From Saururus chinensis (lineage: Eukaryota; Streptophyta; Magnoliopsida; Piperales; Saururaceae), in assembly GCA_035235625.1 (NCBI GenBank), contig CP141148.1, forward strand, positions 36,457,057 through 36,521,056: a stretch of 64,000 bases of DNA. Reading direction: 5' to 3'. Under the pieces are notes generated by a model. That model was given only the letters and a program-made list of their open reading frames with translations. It was not told the origin of the DNA and searched no databases. The first letter of the stretch is position 1, and each line of letters opens with the position of its first letter. The position numbers and the translations under genes were made by a program. This document shows, one piece after another, positions 11,520 to 23,153 of this stretch.

Positions 11520-13190
11520 TGTAACGCTCCTCGTATTTTCGAATAAAAGAAAATAATTTTTGAAAACGTAACAAAATTTAATTACAATTGCTAAGGATCA
11601 CCGTGTACTAAAACAGTAATTACAACATACTTTGTATTATACAAAGATTGTCCAAAATTAGGCATCACGTGCCTTTGTACATTGGTCAATACAATAATTT
11701 ACATAAATACAAAAACAGTAATACAAAACTTGTAATTTAAGGAAACCCTTCGTCGACTCCTTCAGAATTGAGTGAAACACCTGCAGAGTCTGAGGGTGGG
11801 TGAGTAAATTTATACTCAGTAGGTCGAATTAAGTTCTAAGAATATGCTTCGTGCACATGCCATTTTTCTTTTTGGAAATCCTTCGGAAAACCTGAAAACA
11901 CGATCACAGAACGTCGCGATACCAGACGACTTACACCCGCGCCCATGGGGCAACGCGAGACTGAAAGGAAGGAATTTACCCATGACATCCCAATCCTGTG
12001 CGCGCCAGATGCCAAATTTGGCGGTATCCAAAATCATAATAATTCTTAGCTCCGAAGAACCGAGAACTATCCAGACGGCACGATTGCCCAAAACTCGGAG
12101 AGATTTTCGAAAGGAGGAGATGATTTTGAAGTCAGAGCTTTTGTTTTCATAAAGTAACAGAAAAACTTTTAGTAAGACTTTAGCGAGTCAAAATCTCGGC
12201 ATACGATTAGAATTTAAAACTACCTACCTATAACACGTGCGAAATCTCCTCGTAGCGTAAAGAGAATCCCGCCTTAATATATCAGCCTTTGAGCGAGAAT
12301 TTCAGCAGAATAACCACTCCAACGCGTAGACGCCCTTGATTTACTAGGGTAGGGCTTTGGAACGGGTTAAAAAGGTTTAGGAATGACCCAGAAACAGTAA
12401 AAAGATTAAAAAAAGAAGATTAGGGAAGGGGCACGTTTTTCGAGGTCTTAGAGGGGTCGTCTCAAGAAAGTAACGCTTCCGGTGCGTAGAGCACCCTTGA
12501 ATTAGTAGGAAACGGGTCTTGAAACGTGAAAATCGGACTTAAAACGGGTCGGGAATGGTGAAAACAGTGAAGGGGGCTGAAAATCGGATGTGGGTGAAGA
12601 AGTGGCCGGAAAGGGTATAAATAGGCGGTGGAGGGGAATATTCCGGTGGGCGCCGCCGCCGGAACAGGCGGGCGCCCACCGGCGCCGCCACAAAAGCCGG
12701 CCGGCGCCCACTGGCGCCGGCGAAACCATGTTCGCGCGTGACGAACGCACGGTTCATCGCGCGTTCGACGCGCGCGACGCGCGCGTTCAGCGCGCGCCGC
12801 ACGGCACACGCCGCGCGTTGCGCTGCGCCGTGCTGCGCCGAGTCGCGCCGCGCCGAAAAAAATAAAATATTATTTTTAATTTAAAAAAAATCCAAAAATT
12901 CCAAAAATCGTAACTTCCTATCCCGAACTCCGATTTGCGCGTTCTTGGTACCGTTGAGTTCATATTCACGAGACCTACGATACAAGACTATTTAAGAACC
13001 AATCCACTTAAATTTCAAAAGTGGGTCCCACCGGTCGACCACGTTCCCCGAGGTCGTAACTTTTGCTCCCGACCTCTGATCTTCGCGTTTTAAGACTCGT
13101 TACGCTCGTCTTCACGAGCTCTAACTAAAACTTAAGAAAATTATAAACAAAATATGTAAGAAGATCGTGTTAGAAATTAGGGTCATTACA
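11520..13190 (-). mobile_element. Nested gypsy solo LTR (1,671 bp)
   Basis: Begins TGTAACGCTCC and ends GGTCATTACA, so the minus-strand LTR runs TGTAATGACC to GGAGCGTTACA. Perfect CTGAA duplications flank it and no internal region remains, which is the product of LTR-LTR recombination. It shares with the host LTR the segment CCTGCAGAGTCTG(T/A)GGGTGGG, a GCGTTCTTGGTACCG word and a strongly CpG-rich block (about 12640-12860). It inserted into the leader of the host chromovirus a few bases upstream of the extra ORF. Many short open frames here are composition artefacts. Confidence 0.85.
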
Positions 13191-13294
13191 CTGAATTAAT
13201 ATTTTAAAAAATATCACTGCATAAGAAAGCCTTAAATATAATTACTACAGTATTATCTAAGAAAAACAAATATTAACTATTCTACGAACAGTGG

Positions 13295-13315
13295 AGTCAA
13301 GTGCTCCGATACCAA
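13295..13315 (-). other. tRNA-iMet-type primer binding site
   Basis: On the minus strand TTGGTATCGGAGCACTTGA follows the LTR end GGTCGCCACA by one base. Plant gypsy and copia elements commonly carry TGGTATCAGAGC, complementary to initiator tRNA-Met; here the central A is G. The site proves that 13317 is the inner edge of the 5' LTR. Confidence 0.8.
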
Positions 13316-13316
13316 G

Positions 13317-14546
13317 TGTGGCGACCGTCAGAAAATAATACACGTCATAATTCAAGTAATTATTATCTCGCTTGGCACATGTTACATCGCACATGAAACC
13401 GAACGTGACGGTCCACCGTACGGATAAAAAAAAACATAAATCGGCCTAACACATAAGAACTTTGGAGTTGATGCACAACTAAAATATTAATATATAACGT
13501 AGTCAAAAATTAGAATCCAGTCCGTAGTACACTGTATGTAGAACGATCAAATTACAGAATTACAAAATACAAGCCAAGCTTAAAAACATAATAATTACAG
13601 AGGTTGAAAAGTATTTAAAAGAGATTAAACAGAGAATTCTTCGGTTGACCCCTCCGGGTTGGTTTTACTACCTGCAGAGTCTGTGGGTGGGTGAGTATTT
13701 TTATACCCAGTAGGAAGTCTTAAACTCTAAATTTATGCTCTACATGTACGCCTTATTTTTATGGACCGTTTTTAGTCAATCGTATGTCTTTTCTTAGGTT
13801 TTCAAAAAGAAATGCTTTATGTACATCATGTTTTATTTAGTCCAAATTATGACATGGTATGTGTGTTTTCTGGAGAGTTCTAGGGTCATACCTAGAACAA
13901 TATTTTCTGGATACCAACCGAAGAAAATATCGGTATTAGGCATGTGCATATAGGTATGGAGTATCATGGGAAAACTCTTGCCTTCTGAGCTTCCGGTTGC
14001 CCCATGAGCGTCGGAGGAACGCCGCTCGGTATCACGGCTCTGGATTTCTCGTCATCAGACGAACCGGTGTTTTCTGAATTTGTTTCGGAATCAATTATGC
14101 AAATATCATTACTATCTGTTACTTAGCATTAAATTAGATTTTAATTCTACCTACTGGGTATAAAAATACTCACCCACCCACAGACTCTGCAGGTAGTGAA
14201 ACCAACCCGGAGGAGTCAACCGAAGAATTCTCTGTTTAGTCTCTTTTAAATACTTTTCAACCTCTGTAATTATTATGTTTTAAGCTTGGCTTGTATTTTG
14301 TAATTCTGTAATTTGATTGTTCTACATACAGTGTACTACAGACTGAATTCTAATTTTTGACTACGTTATATATTAATATTTTAGCTGTGCGTCAACTCCA
14401 AAGTTCTTATGTGTTAGGCCGATTTATGTTTTTTTTTATCCGTATGGCAGACCGTCACGTTCGGTTTCATGTGCGATGTAACATGTGCCAAGCGAGATAA
14501 TAATTACGTGAATTATGACGTGTATTATTTTCTGACAGTCGCCACA
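13317..14546 (-). repeat. Rearranged fold-back 5' LTR of the chromovirus
   Basis: From 13317 the sequence follows the 3' LTR (4194 onward) in direct orientation for about 390 bp to CAGTAGG, then switches at GTAGG to the inverse complement of the 3' LTR from about 5033 back to 4194, ending GTCGCCACA at 14546. The unit is therefore two opposed copies of the U5-side LTR end, with about 390-bp arms and a unique centre. It lacks the U3 region, the CpG block and the TATA motif. The exact terminus and the TATAC duplication at 14547-14551 show it was integrated in this form. Confidence 0.85.
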
Positions 14547-14551
14547 TATAC

Positions 14552-16038
14552 ATGTTATGAGCTCGTTTTGAGCATGTTAAATCAATGACATAGTCGTAAA
14601 TTGAAGGTGGATAGTTCTAGCAAAATTGCACACTCTAATTAAATAAATAATTAAATAATTTTATATTTATTATCATATGATATTTATTTATATTGTATTT
14701 AAGGTTGTAATGTAGGTTTTTGTATATTTTCACATTTATTGGCATTCATTTGCTATTTTTACAAAAATGTATAAGTTACATATTGTGGTTATGATAAAAT
14801 ATCTATTTAAGCTAGTATGAGAATAAATAAGATATTGTATTGTTGATTGTATTATTTTGGTACTCTTAGCGTGTTTAGCCTCATTAATGATATGCATATG
14901 ACATGTTAAAGAATTTAATTACACATGTGCATCTTAGGTAGGGTGTAAAATGGGATAAGAAATAACATGTAACAAAGATGATCGAAACTAAATGTTTAAG
15001 ACATAGAAAACTAAAGGCGTTTAAGATCCCCTAGGGAGAAGGTTGAGGTACAACGTCCAAGAACCCTCCGTAGGTGAGAGTGACAATATTTCAAAATTTA
15101 TGTAGAAAAACTTAAAGTACAAGATTTCTCATTGGTAGGTTGAGGTGCGCAGCCAAAATACCACCAGTAGGTGAGGGTGAGAGTATAAAATAAGACTTCA
15201 TAAGCATTTTGCTTATTAAAGAAAATACTCACAAAAATGTAATGGATGCTTATGTTATGGGTTAAGCCCCAGGTACAATATAGTTGTCGCGATGTGATAT
15301 GATGATTTACTGTTTATCTTCAATATTCCAAGGTTATGTTATGGGTGTTTCATCCTACGCCAAATAAACAAGAGGAAACCTAATAGAAAAAGGTTAAAGA
15401 GAATATTTATTGATATTAATTATTTGAATGAGGATGGTGAATGATATAGATCATGTTGTTATGTCAAAGTTGAAAGAATGAACGAGGGAAGTAATATAGG
15501 CTTACAAAACATGTTTTATACATGATCACATATGATGTTTTATTTATGTAATGAAAAATGCGAGATTTGGAGACTCATATCCTATGATTTCAATGTTGTT
15601 TGTTCCTTATTTGGCTGCCTAGCTCACCCATTTTATTTTTTTATAGATTTCTCTTATGGGAGAATCCCACAAGTGATGATGTGATAGTGCAATGTGAAGA
15701 TCATTTGATGGGCTATATTGATGATGACTTTATCAAAGAAGGCAAAAACTGAGTGATAGATTGAATGTTTATAGTAGACATTTAGTTTAAATAAGCATTT
15801 TCATAATACTTGAATAGTTAATCATGTTTAATAATGTTATTTATTTCTAGGCATGTTATTGTTACATGATTTTAGCTTTCATTATTAAATAAATATAGAC
15901 AAATATATTAGTTAAATATTTTTCATAATGTGTTTAAGTGTCTCCGTTATGTTTTCAAGCACACTCTATTTCGCATCGAGTTAGACTGGTCCGAACCACC
16001 ACATCACCCAAACCGGGGTCAATGTTGGCGGCGTGACA
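14552..16038 (+). repeat. Right part of the split plus-strand gypsy LTR
   Basis: Continues the LTR interrupted at 4193 after the duplicated TATAC. It ends GTTGGCGGCGTGACA at 16038, matching the TG...CA rule with TGTGATAACC at 3275. A local near-duplication at about 15035-15090 and 15135-15185 repeats AGGTTGAGGT...GTAGGTGAGNGTGA. The right boundary rests only on terminus form, since no flanking duplication can be checked for a truncated element. Confidence 0.45.
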
Positions 16039-16617
16039 GATAGGACTAGAGGAGGTATTGGGAACCAATTAGAGGGGGATGGCGGCAAAGGAGGTGGAGC
16101 TCTCAAGGTGGTAGAGGATTGGTCATAGTAGTTGTAGGAATAGAAGTAAGAGGTGTGTCGAGAATGGGTTGCCAATGCTGGGAAATTGGAAGGAGAAGGG
16201 AAAATGTAGTAAGAAGGAGTTAGAATGGGTATTTTTTTAATGAGGAGATGAGGGAGATATCTTGGTAGGGAAGGCATGGGTAAATAGAAAATGAGAGATG
16301 GGAGTTTAATGGGGTGCATATAGCTACGTTCAATGCAGAAAAGTCGGTGTAATAACCCAACATTAATACCTTTTGGAAAATAATACACTATCCATTGTTT
16401 TTTCTAGTTATTACTTCACGCCAATTGCTTTTGGCACCATAAACACCTACTTGTAATAACTACAAAAAGATGAGGGAAATGGAGTCATTTCAATGCACAT
16501 TCGAACCCTTTCTAATAATAATCCAAACATGGATCAAATTTCAACAATACTTGGCAATCTCTTATATATAGGAACAAAGTTGTATGAGTTAAGGCTCACA
16601 TAGTCGCACATGATGCC
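16039..16617. other. Intergenic DNA, no supported gene
   Basis: A minus-strand frame of 135 codons (16388-15981) overlaps the LTR end and encodes a Pro/Ser/Tyr-rich sequence with no recognised domain. I see no splice or start context that supports it as a gene. Confidence 0.4.
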
Positions 16618-17123
16618 GGGGTGTAAACGGCGTCTGTTTGTCCGGTGTCCGTCTGCGTCTTCATTCGTCCGCACTAAAATGGACAATATTGATTTTTGTC
16701 AGTCCTAAATACGGACGGACATGGATAAGGGTTAGCCGTGTCTACAGCCGTCCGTGTCTGCCAACTATATATTTTATTATTTTTATTTTTACTTTATACT
16801 AAATTACTAACCTATGTCACATAATTAATCTTCACAACAAGATTGTAAAAAATATATATTATACTCTCACATGTATTTTATAACATCATTATTTATTTAT
16901 TTTTTAGATTAGACTATCTTACTATTATTATAACTTATTTTTGAATTAATTTTTTACTAACCATCCTTAATTTAAGAACAAAAGAGTATATGTTAAACTT
17001 TTACCTTTATTCCATCCGTGTCCGTCATGGACAAATATGGATGGACAAGTACTTGGTCCGTGTAAAAATGGACGGCTGTGGACATGCCTTGTCCGTGTCC
17101 GCATCCGTCCGTTTACACCCTTA
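16618..17123. mobile_element. Non-autonomous hAT-like element (about 0.5 kb)
   Basis: The ends are inverted repeats: GGGGTGTAAACGGCG on the left and CCGTCCGTTTACACCCTTA on the right. GATGCC abuts both ends (16612-16617 and 17124-17129). Subterminal GTCCGT/ACGGAC words are frequent on both sides, as in many plant hAT-type MITEs. The interior is AT-rich without a transposase. The duplication is six bases rather than the usual eight, so class assignment is tentative. Confidence 0.6.
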
Positions 17124-17129
17124 GATGCC

Positions 17130-17754
17130 TGGGTTCACACAACTGCACATGATGCCCGGACTCATATATAGAGAGAGACCCCTTTCTCATGCCCTGGGTT
17201 CGAGATGATGTGAGCAAGCCCATATTTATATAATTTTTTTAATATATATTATTTTTTATATTCTAATAATAAACTTAGTATAAATTAGTAAGATTAATAG
17301 CGCACATATTAATTAATGCATGGTAGTGTCAAAGTTATTTACGTTAATGTATGCTATCTATGTCATATATGAAAGGCATAAAAAGAGACGCTATTGTAAC
17401 ATAAAGTCCCGGCTAAAACGGGTCTAGTAGGTAGAATCCTTGAAATGAAGGCAGCTCGTCTAAGCAGAACTCGTCACCATGCTGAGTGGACTCGGCACGG
17501 CTCGTTAAGCAATGAATTCTTTCATCTAATCTGCCCTTCCGATCAAAACCACTCCACAGGGGTGAGAAAGCGAGAGAGAGAGGAGAGGAGCGATCGGGAA
17601 TTTCGGATCCCCGTCCCCCTCCTAGGGTTTGGGGGCCGTCTCCATGATTTTTCTTCATCATCCCACCCGATTTCCAGCGCCTTCGTTCCGCTTCTGATCG
17701 AGCCATCGAGCTGGAGATTGCGAGTTCTGCAGAGTAATTAGCCGACGGCCCGGA
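17130..17754 (+). promoter_or_regulatory. Upstream region and 5' leader of PAT1
   Basis: The sequence changes from AT-rich to mixed composition at about 17410. A GA-rich tract (GAGAGAGAGGAGAGGAG, about 17573-17590) and CCCGTCCCCCTCC are typical of plant 5' untranslated leaders. No in-frame ATG continuous with the coding frame was seen before 17755. The transcription start cannot be placed from sequence alone. Confidence 0.45.
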
Positions 17755-20700
17755 ATGGAGAGGAGTAGGAGCACTGATCCTAACCCCGACGAACTCGCCG
17801 ATGCCCCCGCTGGTTCGTTTGCACTGTTGCTGAATGAATTGTTTAAAAAATTTTTGTTTGTCGTTGTTTGCTGCTTGAATCTGTGTGGCTAGGTTTGTTC
17901 TTTCTGGTGTTTTTTTTTGTAAAAAAATGTGGGTTTCTTATACGGTATGTGACTGTTTGATTGAGCTGAGGAAGAAGGTGGAGTGTGATTGTACGATTAG
18001 GGGCTTACTAGTGGGAGCAGCCATGTGCGAAGGAGCATGTGGATACTCGGATGTGGCGATGAATGAGCTCATGGTGGTGCTGTTGATTTTCGGTCCATGT
18101 GCTTGGAGTTGCTTTGGATTGGGTTCGCTGTTGCTGCTCTTGTTTCGCCCTGATGGAAATCCTAGTGGGTTTCGCATATAGGATTTGGTGTTTCATCCTT
18201 TCGTTTTGTTGGTTATTGCATGATAAGATTTAGTTTGTAGCTTGCAGGGAAATCTATGTGGGATTGTAAAGTTATATAGTGGTCCAGTTACCACGAGGGA
18301 ACTGATTTGTTATTATTTGTTTTCTGAGTTTGGTTATTTCTATTTTCATGGTGTGATTGCTTATATTAATTCCTTTATTTGGTTTACAGACAATAGCTTG
18401 CGGTTTGATGCATCACAATATGCATTTTTTGGGAAGGATGCGGTGGAGGAAGTTGAGCTGGGTGGGTTGGAGGATGAGGAGGGGGCCGACGAGGGTTTTG
18501 TGGGTTTTGACCGGGACGAGTATCAGCTGTCTGGTCTTGGAAATAGAGATGAGGTAAGATGATTTAGAATATTTGATCTTTCATTTTCCTTGTTACTAAC
18601 TTGCTAAGATTTTATGCATTCTTTTGTTGGATCTCATGTTTCATTTTTTTTTGTATTGTATTATTTTGATGATCTATTAGGTCCGTAAATCTTATTGGTG
18701 TTATTTAAGACAAATAATGAGTGCTTGACACAGTTCTAACATTGAAGGGATCCTTTTCTTTTTGTTATGAGAGATGTTCTCAAGTTCATCAGCATTATCA
18801 TCCTTTTCTTTAGTAACATATTCTCTTGTCAATCGACATCATCATTGTCATATCACACTATTCTTGATAAGGAGGGGTTCGTGACATGGATTCTACATTA
18901 CCATTTGATTACTGCTATAATCAAACTGATGATATGAAATCCATGTTGCCCATGTTATCAAGATTTTACAGTGGATGCTGTTGCTGATGCAACTTTTTGA
19001 GAAGGGAATTGTGAGGTGAAGATTTACTGTCATCACCATCACCATATGCCTTCTTTAGTTATTTGCATTTGCCTTCATGGTATAGAAGCACCAAACATGC
19101 CACCTATTTTCTGTTTTTTTTCATTAGAAGAAGTTGGCTTCTTTGTGGACTGATTTTACATAATCTGTAAAAGTAATTTAGGACTGTTTGAGTGATTTAC
19201 TGGTGCTTTCTGTTTGTGTTCTATATTTTTCATTTATTACTTTACTCTGGCTGAACAAGCTTCTTGTGCTGGGTGTTTCATGTAATTATCTTGCTTATGA
19301 TAATTTGTGTTCTTATTAAGTATTATCTATTTGTGCCTTACTTTTGATAATTACTTTTGTTAAAAATTCAATCTTTGTGCCTTAAAGGGGTGATTGCATG
19401 CATATTTTTTGTGACCTTTGTTATATTAACAAATTTAATTTCTTGACTTTAAGTGATACATGGTTTGTGCACGTTAGAGATTTTCTTTGAGATTCTGCTT
19501 CTTCACGGTCAATAGCAATTTTTAATACATCATTCTTCTTCATTGTCGTCAGCGGTCTTCTTAAATGCATTCTGATTTTCTTAAGTTTAATGAGAAAACT
19601 ATTTGGTTATTTAACTACTATCTAAACTAGATCCCTAGCATATAAATGTGTATCCATTATTAATGGATTTGTTTCGCTTATGTGCAGGATGAGGCCTTGG
19701 AGTTGTCATCCGACATTGATGATATGACAAATACTTTTATGAAGGTATGATAGTATGATTTTTTATTGGTCCATATTTCATACATATTCATGTGTGTATG
19801 CACGTTTCATGTCAGATTATGCCATAGGTCCTTCTTCAATTGTATAGAGTGCTAAATTGGGGGATAATGAACCTTCAGTAATTTACCAATATGCATCTTC
19901 TCAACTTGGATGTGCTTGATTGTGATGTTAACATATGTATATTGGCGTTGAGAGGCAGTAAATTACATATAGGTTTTCATTTTCTTGTTGTAGTGTTTTT
20001 CCTTTTAAAGTTTGAGAAGTGTTGGTGGTCAAACTATTTCTTGTAACAGGTAACTTATGCCAAATATGGTACTGCTAATAGAATTTTGGGCTCCAAACGG
20101 ACTAGCTAACCTGCTTGTCCTCTTTTCACGCATGACAGTGCCAAGTGGATAACAATAATGATCTATGTTCAAGCTTTTCATTTTTAGCTGCCACAGTTGC
20201 CTTAAAATATTACATGGTTATTTCTTTCAGCACAAAGTCTTAGATTAACAATATGTTTCTCTGTATTTTGAGGGAAATCAATTTGCATTCAAATTAGGTT
20301 TTTTCTAAAGTTTCTTCCTTGCATCACAAAGAGTGGACAATTGTTTTTCAATACTTATTTGCAATTTTCATCAGTGTTACCTTTGTAGATATATTTTACT
20401 ACTTATTTGTTTTTTTCCTTGTAAAGTGTTGAACTTCTAGGGAGTGCTTTTTTGTGCATTTCTCTAAGGTTATGGTTTTTCTGATTCTTGAATTTACACT
20501 CACAGCTAAACAAGGGTGTGACCGGACCAAGAACTGCTGGAACCATTGGTGATAGGAGATCCTTTTCAAGGGAAAGTAAGTTTGTTGCTTCAGTAAATTT
20601 GTGTTTCTCATTGGTTTTTTTATGAGAGATTTTGGCTGTGGTTATTTCTGATTCTTCTGCTGTCAATTATGCAGTAACTTAAGGGATTTGCATGACTCAG

Positions 20701-23153
20701 AATGATATATCTATGTGAATATTTTTTGGCTACGTGAATAGTATTTTGAGCTGGCATCTGTAGAGAGCTGGTAATCCCATATATTTAGTTCAGGCATTTG
20801 AAATGCATCATATTAGTGTTATTTGGACCTTAATAACTTTAGTTAGAATTTGCATTTTTTTTCCTCGTTTGCCTTTTCAAATTTTAATGCAGTTTTTTAT
20901 GCATTGATATTAACCTCGAGGTGCTAACTTCTGCTTTAGTTTTTTTGGCAACGAATCTTACTTTTGTTCGTATTGTGCTGATTTGAATCTCGTATTGGGT
21001 TGTTTCTTTTAGGCTCATCCACTGCCGATTGGACACAGGATGCAGATTTCTGTGGCTGGTTAGACGAGCAAATACTAGATGGAGAAAATATTCAGGATGG
21101 GAAAAGATGGTGGTCCCAACCACATCCTTCTTCTGCCCGGGTCTCAGATCCGAAGCCACTGTACAGAACTGCTTCTTACCCATCGCAGCAGCCTCAACAA
21201 CATGGCCCTAGTGAACCCATCCATGTGCCAAAGTCGGCATTCACTTCCTATCCACCACCTGGGGCTCGACCGCAGGCATTTGCACACCATTCACTTGATT
21301 TGGCTAGTTCTCTTCCTGGTGGGCCTCATATACCTTTTTCTGCTCCAAATCTATCCCCTTTTTCTGGTTCTCAACTCCATTTGTCAAGATTACCATCGCA
21401 TGGACTGAATTTTGGTACCAATATGCCTCTCTTTACCCCTCCAAACCTCCCTGTTAATAATCGGAGACAAAGTCCTTGGCTCAACCACTCTAGTCTTTTT
21501 AATGGGGATCAATCTGGCCTGTTACCTAATTTAATGCAGCAACAGTTACCTCTCCCAAATGGTTTAATGCCCTCTCAGCTTATGGCATTGCAGCAGCAAC
21601 AGCAGCATCTGCTGGCACCAATGCATCAGCATAGATTGCACCAAGCCCAGTCACCAATGGCTAATTTTCAAGCTATGCAATCTCATCTATTTAATAGACA
21701 GCAGCCTTCTTTTCAGAATCTGTTGGGAAAACATGAAGCCTTCCTTGGTGGTATGGCAGACTCACGTGATCAGAGATCAAAGCAGTCACAACGAGGCAGA
21801 CAAAACCCTCGGTTTTCTTATCAGGGTTCTGATCACAGCGGTCAGAAAGGTGACCCTATGTTGCCTCAGTTTCGATCGAAGTATATGTCTGCTGAAGAAA
21901 TTGAGGGCATCCTGAGGTTGCAACATGCAGCAACCCACAGCAGTGACCCGTACATAGATGACTACTATCATCAAGCCTGCCTGGCAAAAAAAACTGTTGC
22001 TTTGGGGGTGAAACATCATTTCTGCCCAACACACTTGAGGGACGTTCCATCGCGAGCTCGTGCTAGCAGCGAGCCACATGCTTTTCTTCAGGTTGATGCC
22101 TTGGGTAGAATCCCCTTTTCTTCCATTCGGAGACCTCGTCCTCTTCTTGAGGTTGATCCTCCCTTGTCAGCGGGTGATAATGCCCATGAAAAAACATCTG
22201 AGAAACCACTTGAGCAGGAACCAATGCTGGCAGCAAGGATTACTATAGAGGATGGCCTTTGTCTTCTTCTTGATGTAGAGGATATAGATCGATTTTTGCA
22301 GTTCAACCAACCACAAGATGCTGGTACACAACTGAGGCGGAGGCGACTGGTGCTGCTTGAAGATCTTGCAACATCACTTCAGCTGGTGGACCCTATGGGG
22401 GGCCCAGGAAAAGCTGGCAACTCAGTTGGTTTAGCTCCTAAAGATGACCTTGTGTTTTTGCGTCTTGTTTCTCTCCCCAAAGGTCGTAAACTACTTTCAA
22501 GGTATCTTCAGCTGCTCTTTCCAGGAAGTGAGCTTACACGTGTAGTTTGCATGGCAATTTTCCGTCACCTGAGGTTTTTGTTTGGCGGTCTTCCTGGGGA
22601 TCCAAGTGCTGCGGAAACAACAATTGGCCTTGCAAAAATGGTATCATTATGTGTGCAAGGCATGGATCTGAATGCCCTCAGTGCTTGCTTTGCTGCTGTG
22701 GTCTGCTCCTCAGAGCAACCCCCTCTACGTCCACTTGGTAGTTCTGCAGGGGATGGTGCAACAATCATCATAAAATCAGTGCTTGAAAGGGCAACTAATC
22801 TCCTGACTGACCCTCAAGCTGTGAAAAGTTACAGCGTGCCCAATCGGGCCCTTTGGCAGGCATCATTTGATGCTTTTTTTGGCCTACTTACGAAGTACTG
22901 TCTGTGCAAGTATGACACTATTATCGAATCACTGCGCATGCAATCTCCAGATGTAGCTATTGTTGGACCGGAGGCAGCTAGAGCTATTAGTAGGGAGATG
23001 CCAGTTGAGCTTCTGCGTGCAAGTCTTCCTCACACTGATGAAAATCAACGTAAGATGCTACTGGATTTTGCACAGAGGTCCATGCCTGTCACAGGGTTTA
23101 ACAGCCAGGGAAGTGGTGGGGGACAGATAAGTTCTGAATCCGTACCTGGGTAA
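17755..23153 (+). CDS. PAT1: PAT1 homologue, mRNA decapping activator
   Basis: Plant homologue of PAT1, which links deadenylated mRNA to LSM1-7, DCP1/DCP2 and DHH1 in cytoplasmic P-bodies. Coding exons are 17755-17812, 18390-18553, 19688-19744, 20506-20575 and 21013-23153, all with GT-AG borders and compatible phases, giving 829 codons; the last exon holds most of the protein. The N-terminal [23 protein letters not shown] is the hallmark motif of the plant family. A Pro/Gln-rich central region with QQQQQ follows, then [42 protein letters not shown], and [18 protein letters not shown]. The C-terminal helical domain contains [19 protein letters not shown] and [12 protein letters not shown]. The start is the first ATG joining this frame by splicing. 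No lesion is seen; the gene appears functional. Confidence 0.93.

Larger units (their letters stand above)
4194..14546 (-). mobile_element. Tekay/Del-like Ty3/gypsy chromovirus with a fold-back 5' LTR
   Basis: A 10,353-bp minus-strand LTR retrotransposon. In transcription order it has a rearranged 5' LTR (14546-13317), a tRNA-iMet-type primer site, a short leader split by a solo LTR (13190-11520), an extra open frame (11511-10585), 66-bp tandem repeats, gag-pol (10286-5865), a polypurine tract and a normal 3' LTR (5821-4194). Order of protease, reverse transcriptase, RNase H, integrase and a C-terminal chromodomain-like tail identifies Ty3/gypsy and suggests the Tekay/Del lineage. Perfect TATAC duplications flank it. 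Both outer ends are the same LTR terminus in inverted orientation, giving about 0.84-kb terminal inverted repeats, abnormal for this class. Confidence 0.9.

Noticed and set aside
12462..12865. Several overlapping frames of 80-115 codons on both strands
   Set aside because: Same cause: CpG-rich part of the solo LTR. All frames are open at once, which is a composition effect.
13317..14546. A separate inverted solo LTR inserted beside the element
   Set aside because: A separate insertion would have its own flanks and a complete U3; instead the structure has one terminus at 14546 that shares the TATAC duplication with the left end at 4194.
15981..16388. 135-codon minus-strand frame, Pro/Ser/Tyr-rich
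   Set aside because: It begins outside and ends inside the inferred LTR, with no recognised domain or gene context.
21786..22306. Minus-strand and alternate-frame proteins over PAT1
   Set aside because: Shadows of the long PAT1 exon.
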